Under the pieces are notes generated by a model. The model was not told where the DNA came from, did no database searches, and worked only from the letters and a program-made list of their open reading frames with translations. Of a stretch of DNA of 19,658 nt, positions 9,091 to 16,283 are shown in pieces. The DNA lies in NCBI GenBank assembly GCA_036506155.1, contig DASXSF010000100.1:1-19658 (forward strand). Direction: 5' to 3'. The stretch's first letter is position 1. The number at the start of each line of letters is the position of its first letter. The stretch comes from DASXRA01 sp036506155. Its GTDB lineage: Bacteria; Actinomycetota; Actinomycetes; Mycobacteriales; Jatrophihabitantaceae. The translations under genes and the position numbers were made by a program.

Positions 9091-9213
9091 CGCTTGGAGT
9101 ACGCGCCGTGCGGCATACGGATCAACGCCATCTGCCCCGGCACCAGCGCCACCCCGATCCGCACAGAACGTCGGCGCGCCCGGACTGATGACGTCCCGGA
9201 CGGCCGCGCATAG
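9091..9213 (+). pseudogene. Short-chain dehydrogenase/reductase fragment
   Basis: The frame from 9091 reads RLEYAPCGIRINAICPGTSA and continues TPIRTE to a TAG at 9211-9213. This matches the SDR signature after the catalytic YxxxK helix (LEYAPxGIRVNAICPGxxxTP). The Rossmann nucleotide-binding part and catalytic Ser/Tyr/Lys are absent: upstream in this frame is a TGA at about 9049, and the intervening residues do not look like SDR. It is a scrap of about 40 residues, with no start or ribosome-binding site. The rest of 8885-9316 holds no other recognisable gene, though a second frame at about 8993-9080 (VELVTSPPPIRSLLPLGAF) may be another fragment. Confidence 0.55.
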
Positions 9214-9316
9214 TCGGCGCTCGAGGGTGTTCTGGTCGGGGTCGTAGCGTCGGTGTTCATTGGCTGCCGGGGCTCGATCCCGGGTTGGGCTCCGGCCTGG
9301 TCCTCGGGAGGTCGTC

Positions 9317-10243
9317 ATGACTACCACCACTGCCGTCACCGGCACCGCGCTCGCGCCGATCGACGAGCCTCTGTTCAGCTCGGACGAGCACGCCGCGCTC
9401 GCAGGGTTCTTAGCTGGTTACTCCGGCCTGACCCGCGACGCTTACACCCTCGACCTGCGCCAGTACACGTCCTGGTGCACGTTGCGCGGACTGCACCTGT
9501 TCGCTGCGAGACGGGTCGACATCGAGACGTTCCGTGGCGACATGGAAACCGCCGGGCGCTCGCGGGTCACGATCGCCCGCCGGCTGTGCACCGTCGCCGG
9601 GTTCTACCGCTACGCGGTCGAGGAAGATCTGCTCGACCATTCCCCGGCAGCGCATGTGCGCCGACCGCGGCTGGACTACGAGTCGCACGCCACCGCGCTA
9701 GATCGCAACGAGCTCGGCGCGTTACTCGTCGCGGCTGGGCTCGGCTTGGCGCAGGAGCACGCGTTGCTCTCTCTGCTGGCCCTAAACGGGCTGCGGATCA
9801 GCGAAGCCCTCGGTGCGGACATCACCGCGATGGGCAGCGAACGCGGTCACCGCACCTCACCGTGCTGCGTAAGGGCGGCAAGATCGTCACGATCCCGCTC
9901 GCACCACACACGGCGCGAAGTCTTGACCCGGCCATCGGCGAAGGGCTCGACGGGCCGACCTTCCTCCGCGCCGACGGGCAACGCCTGGACCGGCACGGCG
10001 CCAGCCGGGCCGTGCGCCGCATCGCCAAACGTGCCGGGCATCGCCAAGCCGATCAGCCCACACACGCTGCGGCAGGCGTTCATCACCGCGGCCCTCGACG
10101 CCGGAGTCCCGCTACGCGATGTGCAAGAAGCAGCCAGTCATGCTGACCCGAGAACGACAATGCGGTACGACCGCGGCCGAGCATCCTTGGACCGACACGC
10201 CACGTACGTCGTCGCCGCATATCTCGCCGGCGCAGCACGCTGA
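9317..10243 (+). CDS. Tyrosine recombinase/integrase with a 60-codon out-of-register core, probably inactive
   Basis: ATG 9317 follows GGGAGG (9306-9311). The 308-residue frame is uninterrupted. Residues 20-105 form a SAM-like core-binding domain (SGLTRDAYTLDLRQYTSWC). The catalytic domain starts near 128, with catalytic Arg160 in GLRISEAL. His249 and Arg252 (SPHTLRQAF), His275 (ASHADPRTT) and nucleophile Tyr284 (TMRYDRG) are also present. Codons 181-240 (9857-10036), however, encode Ser/Arg/Pro-rich text unlike the family, whereas the next frame reads LTVLRKGGKIVTIPLAPH and on to GASRAVRRIAKRAG, the expected beta-hairpin and following helices. A one-base loss near 9856 (ACCCTC to ACCTC) and a one-base gain at 10036-10038 (GGC to GGGC) exactly compensate. 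The catalytic Lys of the hairpin is lost, so the product should be inactive unless the indels are sequencing errors; both lie in short homopolymers. It probably once mobilised a neighbouring element. Confidence 0.85.
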   Translation: MTTTTAVTGTALAPIDEPLFSSDEHAALAGFLAGYSGLTRDAYTLDLRQYTSWCTLRGLHLFAARRVDIETFRGDMETAGRSRVTIARRLCTVAGFYRYAVEEDLLDHSPAAHVRRPRLDYESHATALDRNELGALLVAAGLGLAQEHALLSLLALNGLRISEALGADITAMGSERGHRTSPCCVRAARSSRSRSHHTRREVLTRPSAKGSTGRPSSAPTGNAWTGTAPAGPCAASPNVPGIAKPISPHTLRQAFITAALDAGVPLRDVQEAASHADPRTTMRYDRGRASLDRHATYVVAAYLAGAAR

Positions 10244-10254
10244 ACATCGCCACA

Positions 10255-10281
10255 CGCCGCGCCGGAACCCCCGGCGCGGCG
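10255..10281 (+). terminator. Strong GC hairpin after the integrase gene
   Basis: cgccgcgccgg (10255-10265) and ccggcgcggcg (10271-10281) form an 11-bp perfect stem with a 5-base loop, 12 bases after the recombinase stop. There is no T-run, which is usual for actinobacterial terminators. It could also act for convergent read-through. Confidence 0.65.
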
Positions 10282-10322
10282 GCTCATAACCACGCTCAAT
10301 CTATGCGCGGCGAGTTGTGGGC

Positions 10323-10385
10323 GATGATCAGCCAGCGTGCGCCACGCATATGAGTCGATATGTGGCAGACATCGCCTTGATCATC
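10323..10385. repeat. Nested inverted repeats upstream of the MOSC gene
   Basis: Outer arms gatgatca (10323-10330) and tgatcatc (10378-10385) are perfect complements. Inside them, gccacgcatat (10341-10351) and atatgtggc (10358-10366) pair with a two-base bulge around a 6-base loop. The flanking spacers are 10 and 11 bases, so the whole is nearly symmetrical. It lies between the integrase terminator and the MOSC gene. It may be a regulatory site, a structured leader, or a recombination site left by the integrase; the sequence does not decide. Confidence 0.4.
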
Positions 10386-10510
10386 CGTGACAGTGTCGGG
10401 CCCGAGGCGCCTACCAAGAACCATAAATACGGTGGCTCGGCCGGGCCGGTGCGGTCATGATCGGCGTGCTGGCGTCGCACGATCCACCGTGCCGTCCCAG
10501 GAGGCCGCCT

Positions 10511-10930
10511 GTGCATGTCGAGGCGATCAATATCGGACCGTGCGACGCGATCGCGCGGGTCGAGTCGGTGACCGCGGTCGCCGGTGTCGGTCTGCAGGGC
10601 GACCGTCACTTCTACCGCGACGGGGCCGCGCCCGGTCAGGCGCTGACGCTGATCGAAGCCGAGGCGCTGGAGGACGTGGCGCTTAGTGGCGCGCAGTCCC
10701 GGCGTCAGGTCGTGGCGCGGGGGGTGCGCCTCAACGAGTTGGTCGGCAAGCGATTTCGGGTCGGCGAGGTTGAGTGCCTGGGCGTCGAGCTCTGCGAACC
10801 CTGTCTGCATCTGCAGCAGCTCACCCGACCCGGCATCATCAAGGACCTGATCCATCGCGCCGGAATCAACGCCGACATTCTCACCGACGGCGTGATCCGC
10901 GTCGGCGACGAAATCGTGCTCGACGCTTGA
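10511..10930 (+). CDS. MOSC-domain protein
   Basis: Start GTG 10511 is chosen because AGGAGG (10499-10504) precedes it by 6 bases and the MOSC domain begins at once (VHVEAINIGPC). The product has 139 residues, all one MOSC domain: GVGLQGDRHFY (about residues 35-45), the basic RRQVVARGVRLNELVGKRF, then the conserved Cys motif LCEPCLHLQQL and the terminal INADILTDGVIRVGDEI. MOSC domains are named after molybdenum-cofactor sulfurases and are thought to handle sulfur through the conserved Cys. Stand-alone short versions have no settled substrate. No molybdenum-cofactor gene lies nearby, so the role is open. The frame and motifs are intact, unlike much of the neighbourhood. The 580 bases between the integrase and this start-to-stop block contain only the terminator and dyad described separately. 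Confidence 0.85.
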   Translation: MHVEAINIGPCDAIARVESVTAVAGVGLQGDRHFYRDGAAPGQALTLIEAEALEDVALSGAQSRRQVVARGVRLNELVGKRFRVGEVECLGVELCEPCLHLQQLTRPGIIKDLIHRAGINADILTDGVIRVGDEIVLDA

Positions 10931-11203
10931 TACCGGCGCGGCCGCGGCGCTGCACCGCCGGGCCGAACACCTCGACATCCACGCACGCCCCGGCTCGGAT
11001 CGAGTCGTGGCCGCGGATAGCCAACGGCGCGTAACACCCCCGTGCGGGGCGTATTTATCCGTCGCCATCGGCCTGCTCCAGCACAATCCCGGTCGGTTCG
11101 CGCTCAATACTCGCTATGACGCTTAGGCCATCCTGACGTGAGTTTTCGGAAGGCGACGTCAGTGATCTGCTCGTCGGTAACTGTCGCTGCTACCGTCGCG
11201 GCG

Positions 11204-12127
11204 ATGCTTGCCCTGACGACGACCCGCACGCCGCCGCATGTTGCACTGACCGATGTTGCCGCTCCAGAGCCCCTGCCGGATCAGGCGCTGGTGCGGGTCC
11301 GTGCGTTCTCCCTCAACCGTGGCGAGGTCCTAAGGCTGCCATCGCTGCCTGAGGGTTCGACGACCGGCTGGGACGCCGCCGGGGTCATCGAGCGGGCAGC
11401 AGCTAATGGCAGTGGGCCACCGGCGGGTATGCGCGTTGTTGGGCTGGTCAGCGCCGGAGGTGCGTGGGCGCAGTTTGCCGCAATCCCGACCGCCGTCTTG
11501 GCGGCGATCCCCGATGGCGTGTCCGACGCGCAAGCTGCCACCTTGCCCACCGCGGGCATTACCGCGTTGCGGTCCCTGGAGGTTGCCGGGCTGCTGCTCG
11601 CCAAGCGGGTGCTGATTACGGGCGCGACTGGTGGCGTCGGACGGATCGCGGTCCAACTCGCCCATGCCAGCGGTGCGTACGTCACTGCTCTGGTGCGTAA
11701 CCCGGCCGCCTCGGACGCGCTGCTGCGCGGCCTGGGCGCCACGCAGGTTGTGGAGCAGATAGCTGGTGAGTTCGACCTTGTCCTCGACGCGGTGGGCGGT
11801 GCGACGTTCGGGCAGGCCATAGAGCATGTCGCCCCACGCGGAATCGTCGTGAACATCGCGACCCAGCGTCCCGATGAGACTGTTACCTTCCGCGCAGCGC
11901 ACTTCGACCGGGCGCCCGGTGCGACCATCTATACCTTGAACCAGTTCGACGAGACGACGGCCCACGCCAGCGGAACCGGTGACCTCAACCGGCTGTGCGC
12001 TCTTGTCGCCGACGGCCGGCTCGACGGCCAAGTTGAGCTCGAACACTCCTGGCGCGAACCCACTCATGCGCTCGAGGCTCTCCTGCACCGCCGCATCGGC
12101 GGCAAGGCCGTGCTCCACGTCGACTGA
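11204..12127 (+). CDS. Zinc-independent MDR-family NADPH:quinone oxidoreductase-like protein
   Basis: Start ATG 11204 is preferred because the fold begins here (MLALTTTRTPPHVALTDVAA). The frame is open upstream to 11138, but those 22 residues match nothing. 307 residues. The N-terminal GroES-like catalytic domain contains FSLNRGEVLRL and TTGWDAAGVIE. The Rossmann domain starts at about residue 150 with VLITGATGGVGRIAVQLA, the AxxGGVG dinucleotide-binding loop of quinone oxidoreductase-like members, followed by FDLVLDAVGGATFGQAIEHV. The structural-zinc four-Cys lobe is absent, so it is not a classical zinc alcohol dehydrogenase. The expected reaction is NAD(P)H-dependent reduction of a quinone or enone in the cytosol; the substrate is unknown. 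No strong Shine-Dalgarno precedes the start. It stands alone, with a structured terminator-like region at 12188-12242. Confidence 0.85.
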   Translation: MLALTTTRTPPHVALTDVAAPEPLPDQALVRVRAFSLNRGEVLRLPSLPEGSTTGWDAAGVIERAAANGSGPPAGMRVVGLVSAGGAWAQFAAIPTAVLAAIPDGVSDAQAATLPTAGITALRSLEVAGLLLAKRVLITGATGGVGRIAVQLAHASGAYVTALVRNPAASDALLRGLGATQVVEQIAGEFDLVLDAVGGATFGQAIEHVAPRGIVVNIATQRPDETVTFRAAHFDRAPGATIYTLNQFDETTAHASGTGDLNRLCALVADGRLDGQVELEHSWREPTHALEALLHRRIGGKAVLHVD

Positions 12128-12187
12128 TCACGACCCACTGGCACGGCGAGACTGTTGGCCGCTTCGTTGTCGAACGGCCACGCGCAG

Positions 12188-12242
12188 GGCACTTGTCAGT
12201 AAGGTCTGCTCCGACGGCTGCGTAGACGCCGTCGGAAGTGCC
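12188..12242 (+). terminator. Two-tier stem-loop after the oxidoreductase gene
   Basis: The inner stem tccgacggc (12210-12218)/gccgtcgga (12228-12236) is 9 perfect pairs with a 9-base loop. An outer stem ggcactt (12188-12194)/aagtgcc (12236-12242) encloses it, leaving a 15-base bulge on the left side only. It begins 60 bases after the stop. The inner stem alone is a good factor-independent terminator candidate, though without a T-run. Confidence 0.5.
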
Positions 12243-12821
12243 TGAAGCGGCGCTGTGCATCCTTGCCGGGTCGCTGATCAGCAGGGCGCGACATGACACC
12301 TAGGGGCACGCGCCCAGGAGGTTTGATGTTGCCGGAGCCCGGCGTCGGTGGACGCTGCCTGAAGGTCATTTCCGACGACGCTATCCGGCCGCGTCCCGCC
12401 CTTCGTCGGCCCGCCGATCCGCGCGGACAAGACCGGACGCGCGGAGTGCGCCGCCAGAGCACCCAGCCGACGAAGTGACTGTCAGCAGCGCCACACATGC
12501 GACCTGATGCGTGGCATGCGCGCCGCCGGACCCCGCCGTTCCACGTGGCCTGAGCTTCAGACGCGGTCCGAGAAGATTGAATGCCATGTAGGCCATGCAT
12601 TATCGCTGCGCAAGCAGCCGTCAAAACCTACAGCAGCGCCGGGCGAACGGCGCGCATAATGACGCGGGACTTGAAGCCTACCGCGCCGGGCAGCTGGGAC
12701 ACATTCGGCGCTCGCGAGCCGTCGTTACGGGCAGCGATCTTGTTGTCGGTCTCGCGCCGCTTGCTGCCGCTGATGGATCAATACGTTTGCGCGGTGTCGG
12801 AAACGCGGATGCTGTCGTCCA
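12243..12821. other. Intergenic stretch without a recognised gene
   Basis: I see no recognisable family on either strand. One plus-strand frame has AGGAGG (12316-12321) four bases before ATG 12326 and runs 50 codons to a TGA at 12476-12478 (MLPEPGVGGRCLKV, then Arg/Pro-rich). The composition after residue 20 looks non-coding, so I give it little weight. On the minus strand, about 50 codons upstream of 12627 (NKIAARNDGSRAPNVSQLPG) are open but unrecognised. Remnants of a decayed gene are possible. Confidence 0.5.
12326..12478 (+). CDS. Possible 50-residue small protein with a good ribosome-binding site
   Basis: AGGAGG at 12316-12321 precedes ATG 12326 by four bases, close for an ideal site. 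The product begins MLPEPGVGGRCLKVISDD and then becomes Arg/Pro/Gln-rich. There is no recognised motif, no membrane segment and no conserved neighbour. It is listed only because of the ribosome-binding site; chance is the likelier explanation. Confidence 0.15.
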   Translation: MLPEPGVGGRCLKVISDDAIRPRPALRRPADPRGQDRTRGVRRQSTQPTK

Positions 12822-13724
12822 TCACTTGCCCTCGATTTCTGGGGTCAACACCACCTGCACGGTCCGCTCGTCGGCGCCGCGCACGACGCGGAGTTCGAGG
12901 GTGCCACCCTGCGCCCCCTGGAGTGCGCCGAACAGATCGTCGACGCCCTCGACCGGCTGGCCCGCGGCCGCCACGATCAGGTCGCCCGAGGAGAGGCCGG
13001 CGCGGGCGGCGGGACTGTCTTCGGTTACCTGCTGGATGAGCAGCCCTTCGGTGTCGGGCAGGCCGACGGCGCGGCGCAGCCGCCTGGCCATATAACGGGG
13101 GGCGATGGCAATGCCAAGCTGCGGTCGCGCCGCTGACTCGCCGCGGGCGAGCGCGTCGGCTTGGGCCCGCAGCGCCTCGTCGGCGGGTATGGCCAGGTAA
13201 AAGCCCTCGCCGAGGCGGTTCGTATTGATGCCGAGCAGCCGCCCCTCGGCGTCGAGGACCGGGCCGCCGGAAGAGCCGGGCAGCAGCGGCGCGGTGTGCT
13301 CGAAGCTGCCGGTGATGCGGCGGCCGCGCGGCCCCCGGAACGCCCGGTCCACGCCGGAGACGAACCCGAACGTCACGCGCAGCCCGCGCCCGCCGGGGTT
13401 GGACAGGGCGAACACCGGCGTCCCGATCGCGGCAGACGCGCCGTCGGCCCACGTCAGCGCCGGGGCGCCGCCGGTGTCGACCTCGATGACGGCGAGGTCG
13501 CCGTCGATGTCATGGCCGGCCACGCTGCCTTCGGCCGTCCGCCCGTCGGCGAAGGTGACCGTGACCTGATCGCCGCGCACGTTATGCGCGTTGGTCAGCA
13601 CCCGGCCCTCGGCCAGGATGACGCCCGAACCGACGCCCCACCGCTGCCCGATGCCCACCACCGAGGAGCCGGCGCCCTCCGCGTGCTGCCTGATGCTTGT
13701 CTGGATCTCGTCAAGGATTGTCAT
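12822..13724 (-). CDS. HtrA/DegP-like S1C serine protease with PDZ domain, no signal peptide
   Basis: Start ATG 13724 lies 10 bases after GGAGG. An alternative ATG at 13733 sits only one base from it and is less likely. 300 residues. The trypsin-like domain (15-195) has the full triad: His47 in VLTNAHNV, Asp76 in DIDGDLAVI and Ser152 in PGSSGGPV. A C-terminal PDZ domain (about 205-295) carries GLLIQQVTEDSPAARAGL and SGDLIVAAAGQPVEG. Unlike most HtrA proteases there is no signal peptide or membrane anchor, so it should act in the cytosol. HtrA proteins degrade or hold misfolded proteins, with PDZ-mediated recognition of C-termini. It is divergent from an HxlR regulator, with a 20-bp palindrome 22 bases upstream of the start, so control by that regulator is likely. 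The frame is clean. Confidence 0.9.
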   Translation of the reverse strand: MTILDEIQTSIRQHAEGAGSSVVGIGQRWGVGSGVILAEGRVLTNAHNVRGDQVTVTFADGRTAEGSVAGHDIDGDLAVIEVDTGGAPALTWADGASAAIGTPVFALSNPGGRGLRVTFGFVSGVDRAFRGPRGRRITGSFEHTAPLLPGSSGGPVLDAEGRLLGINTNRLGEGFYLAIPADEALRAQADALARGESAARPQLGIAIAPRYMARRLRRAVGLPDTEGLLIQQVTEDSPAARAGLSSGDLIVAAAGQPVEGVDDLFGALQGAQGGTLELRVVRGADERTVQVVLTPEIEGK

Positions 13725-13745
13725 CGCCGCCATGCCTCCAGTAGC

Positions 13746-13765
13746 TAGTGACTTGCAAATTACTA
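13746..13765. promoter_or_regulatory. 20-bp AT-rich palindrome, candidate HxlR operator
   Basis: tagtgacttg and caaattacta are complementary at 8 of 10 positions with no spacer. It is the most AT-rich spot in this otherwise GC-rich block and lies between the divergent HtrA and HxlR starts (13724 and 13810), where both promoters must be. HxlR regulators usually bind such dyads in divergent intergenic regions. The assignment is inference from position and symmetry. Confidence 0.6.
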
Positions 13766-13809
13766 CTAACCACGGTCCAGCTGTCAACGCCCCGGGCTAC
13801 GATCCGCTC

Positions 13810-14241
13810 ATGGCTGAACCGGAGAACGGCTCGTCCCCGCTCGCCGAGGCGCTGGCCAGGGTCGGTGACCGCTGGACGCTACTGGTGGTCGAGGCGCTGC
13901 TCGGCGGGCCGCAGCGGTTCAATGACCTGCTCGGCCAGATCCCCGGGATTGCCGCGAACATCCTCTCCGAGCGCCTCAAGCGGCTGGAGCGGGAAGGGCT
14001 GCTGATTGCCCGGCCCTACTCGGAACGGCCGCCCCGGGCCGCCTACCAGCTGACCGCGGAGGGCACCGAGCTCGCCGGGGCGCTGCGCCTGCTGGCGCAT
14101 TGGGGAGCCAGGCACGCCGATCCGGCGGAAGCCCCCCGGCACCCCGCGTGCGGCACTCTTCTCGAGGCCCGCTGGTACTGCCCGACCTGCGACCACCTCG
14201 TCGACCACGAGCCCCGCGACGCTGAGGTCAGCTACCTGTAA
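13810..14241 (+). CDS. HxlR-family winged-helix transcriptional regulator with C-terminal zinc ribbon-like Cys
   Basis: Start ATG 13810, MAEPENGSSP. 143 residues. The HxlR winged helix spans about 10-100: LAEALARVGDRWTLLVVEAL, then GPQRFNDLLGQIPGIAANIL with SERLKRLEREGLL, and the wing with YSERPPRAAYQLT. The C-terminus adds HPACGTLLEARWYCPTCDH, with three Cys and a His that could bind zinc. The redox Cys often found before the GDRW helix is replaced by Ser (SPLAEAL), so sensing would have to use the C-terminal Cys or a ligand. It is divergent from the HtrA-like protease across the palindrome at 13746-13765, and probably represses itself and the protease. There is no strong Shine-Dalgarno. Confidence 0.9.
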   Translation: MAEPENGSSPLAEALARVGDRWTLLVVEALLGGPQRFNDLLGQIPGIAANILSERLKRLEREGLLIARPYSERPPRAAYQLTAEGTELAGALRLLAHWGARHADPAEAPRHPACGTLLEARWYCPTCDHLVDHEPRDAEVSYL

Positions 14242-14392
14242 CGCCGCAATCGGCAGGTCCCCCGCGCACGTTCTCGTCACCCGAGAGCACTTCCCGTCAG
14301 GGGACGGAGAGCTTGCCCACACTCAGATCGCCCATAAGCAGCGCCCGGCTCTACGCAGACGGCGGGGCTGCCAGTTCCCTCAGCGCGGACAG

Positions 14393-14409
14393 TTGCCCTT
14401 CCCGGGCAA
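14393..14409. terminator. Short hairpin in the gap after the HxlR gene
   Basis: ttgccc (14393-14398) and gggcaa (14404-14409) form a 6-bp stem with a 5-base loop, 150 bases after the HxlR stop. It is weak and distant. The rest of 14242-14519 shows nothing recognisable. Confidence 0.2.
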
Positions 14410-14519
14410 TCAGGCTCGTATCCTTGCCGTCATCGCGGAAACGCCCTCGCCCGACAAATATATAGAACGGCGAAATCGCAAGCCGCGCCGAGTCGGCGTT
14501 CGGCTGCTTTGATCACGAA

Positions 14520-14768
14520 ATGACGCAGTCGAATGGTCGCAGCCTGACCCTGCTCGCCCTGATGCATCGGATGCGCGCCGCGGGCAGCCAGATCGTGCTG
14601 GCCACCCACTCACCCATGCTGGCCAGCCTGCACGGCGCCCGGGTACTCGAACTCGACGGGCACGGCATCACACCCATCGACCACGACAGCAGCGACCTGG
14701 TCACCTCCTGGCGCTCGTTCCTGAACAGCCCCGAGCGCTACCTACGCCACCTCGCAGGCGAAGACTGA
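14520..14768 (+). pseudogene. C-terminal remnant of a predicted AAA/ABC-type ATPase
   Basis: The 82-residue frame contains AGSQIVLATHSPMLASLHGA, the H-loop (switch His in ATHSP) region of the ABC/AAA_21 ATPases, and ends in LVTSWRSFLNSPERYLRHLA, the usual C-terminus of small stand-alone members that are about 240 residues long. Walker A, the signature motif and Walker B are absent. The frame is open only to 14466, where the residues no longer resemble the family apart from a possible Glu-Ser (14490-14495) left from the DEPES Walker B. No ribosome-binding site precedes ATG 14520. It is a truncated, presumably non-functional tail. Confidence 0.75.
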
Positions 14769-14874
14769 CCACACGCAACGTGCAGCCCGATGGCCCTCAA
14801 CCAGCGGCATAGACGGATTTCGCAGAGCCACTCCAGCCGCTCGTAGCCAGTGCATCATGTGTGGGGAGGCCTGG

Positions 14875-15366
14875 ATGACGAGCAGCTCGGACTTGGGACC
14901 GCCGCCTGAGGTGTGGGCGTTCCAGGAACGGCTGCTGCCCGTGTACGAAGCGTTAGCGGAGGTTGGCGCCGGCGACGTCGCGTTTTTCTGCCTCGCAATC
15001 GATGCTGCGAATCGACGGATGATTGTCTGCCGAACCGGCGAGGCATCCGGGGTGACTGAGGCGGAATACCGAGCCGTTGTGCCGGACTGGACGCGCGTCG
15101 ACTTCGGTCATGCCGTCCTGAGTCGACGTCAGATCGAAACTCTCCATGAGCTGGTGCGCCGCCGCCGCGAATGGCTGGTAGCTCGCGGCATCAGCCCGCG
15201 GGCCTGGGGTCCTCGAAGCGACAGGAGCGGTGTCGGCTGGAACGGTGGGCCGTTCGAGCTCACATACGACGGGCCTGGCGAATTCGATGACGAGATGCGG
15301 AAGCCGTTCCTCTTGTTCGGCCCGGGAACGGTAATCTTCAAACGCGGCCGTGTGGTATCGCTGTGA
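14875..15366 (+). CDS. Hypothetical protein, unrecognised
   Basis: 163 residues. ATG 14875 is chosen because GGGGAGG (14861-14867) lies seven bases upstream; an ATG at 14857 has no such site. I do not recognise the family. The protein is soluble, with no signal peptide or membrane segment. It has a mixed composition with many aromatic residues, an Arg-rich stretch (VRRRREWLVARG) near residue 98, and a C-terminus with repeated Gly/Phe turns (GWNGGPFELTYDGPG, then FLLFGPGTVIF) that suggest a small beta-sheet fold. Residues 35-80 (DVAFFCLAIDAANRRMIVCR) look like two beta-strands joined by a turn. The strong ribosome-binding site and protein-like text make it a credible gene. Neighbours are remnants and give no functional clue. 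Confidence 0.65.
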   Translation: MTSSSDLGPPPEVWAFQERLLPVYEALAEVGAGDVAFFCLAIDAANRRMIVCRTGEASGVTEAEYRAVVPDWTRVDFGHAVLSRRQIETLHELVRRRREWLVARGISPRAWGPRSDRSGVGWNGGPFELTYDGPGEFDDEMRKPFLLFGPGTVIFKRGRVVSL

Positions 15367-15782
15367 TTGTCGCTGGACCAGCGTCTCCTGTTCACCAGAC
15401 ATCCACTCTCGCCACCTTTCGGGTGCTCGAACAGCGGCTTGTCCGGACGCCGGTATTGATCGCGTCAGGGATCGTTGTGGAAGCGGCGAACGCTCGGGAA
15501 TACGCGGTGATCTATCTGCTTCGAAATTGTTCAGACCGATAATGCGGGTTCGGTTCCGGTCACCCCGCTGCAAATGCAAAATCGCGGGTCTGCGGCATTT
15601 CCCGAATTCTCCGGGTTGCTACTGTGAACAGCCCGGCGGCGCTTGACGCCGCGTTCCTCCGGTGCCACGCTCCCGCCCAACGAGGGGGCAGGTTATCCAA
15701 TTCTTACGTGCGCGGCTAAGCCGTGGCGAGCGTGCTGCTGCACGCCCGATCCGCGGTCACCCGCGAGGATTCGGGGGGAAAC
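15367..15782. other. Intergenic stretch without a gene
   Basis: No recognisable protein or RNA gene. A 6-bp perfect hairpin gcggcg/cgccgc lies at 15636-15652. A TTGACG at 15643-15648 overlaps it but has no matching -10 box. A tRNA T-arm-like string at 15543-15562 was examined and rejected. The promoter of the lipoprotein stub at 15783 should lie near the 3' end of this stretch. Confidence 0.5.
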
Positions 15783-15870
15783 ATGCAGTTCAACGGAAAG
15801 GCCAGGACCGTAATGCTGGGCGTGGCGGGGCTGCTGCTGGCTTCGGCTTGTAGCAGCGGCGACAGGGTCA
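15783..15870 (+). pseudogene. Lipoprotein 5' stub cut off by an IS6-family remnant
   Basis: ATG 15783 follows GGGGGGAAA (15774-15782), a good ribosome-binding site. MQFNGKARTVMLGVAGLL then LASACSSGD is a clear lipoprotein signal peptide with lipobox. After SSGDRVSSAK, near 15870, the minus-strand reading turns into transposase C-terminus (AFAELTL), and the plus frame ends at TAA 15927-15929 after meaningless residues. The mature domain is lost, so the original function cannot be told. The junction is placed to within about 10 bases. Confidence 0.65.
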
Positions 15871-16195
15871 GTTCCGCGAAGGCGACGCGAACCCGATCAT
15901 GCACGGGCAGGTCGACGGTGATCGCGTAATGCCCGCGGTGCAGGTTCTGCACGAAGGCATGCCCGGCTGCGATGGTGCGCGCCGGGCGCACGCGCTTGAG
16001 TCCGCGCATCGGCCGCAGCCTGGCTTTGAGCCGAGCGTGGTCGGCCTCGATGGAGTTGTTCGCGTACCGCTCGGTGACGTGCCGGGCAGACGTCACGATC
16101 TCCCCGAGCACGCGCGGTAGACGGGCGCGCGGTCGGTGGTGACCTCGACCGGACGCGGTCCGAGTGGCTCGTCGGTTGCGACTCGTTGGAAGGTG
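15871..16195 (-). mobile_element. IS6-family transposase C-terminal remnant, frameshifted
   Basis: Read on the minus strand: VEVTTDRAPVY (about 16153-16121), then after a one-base loss RVLGEIVTSARHVTERYANN, then SIEADHARLKARLRPMRGLK and RTIAAGHAFVQNLHRGHY, ending at AFAEL near 15871. These are the second catalytic Asp (TDRAP), catalytic Glu (NNSIEADH) and C-terminal helix of IS6-family DDE transposases. The N-terminal helix-turn-helix and first Asp are missing, and the normal C-terminal end runs directly into a lipoprotein gene. The terminal inverted repeats cannot be seen. It is a dead fragment about 325 bases long. The frameshift lies near 16120 (TACCGCGCG where TACCCGCGC is expected). Confidence 0.8.
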
Positions 16196-16283
16196 CCCCG
16201 ACAGAGGTCGGCTCGCTAGCGAACGGCTCGAGGTATCACGCGTCGCAGCCGATGCCGTCGCTTTGGCGTCGCTGCCCGAAGGC

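Noticed and set aside
9274..9295. Small hairpin ccggg/cccgg before the integrase, considered as a tRNA T-arm or attachment core
   Set aside because: The loop sequence does not fit a T-loop and no duplicate of the segment was noticed elsewhere in the window.
15541..15575. tRNA 3'-end-like string (gggttcggttcc) as a tRNA remnant or attachment site
   Set aside because: The T-arm stem would not pair over five bases and no acceptor, anticodon or D-arm can be found upstream.
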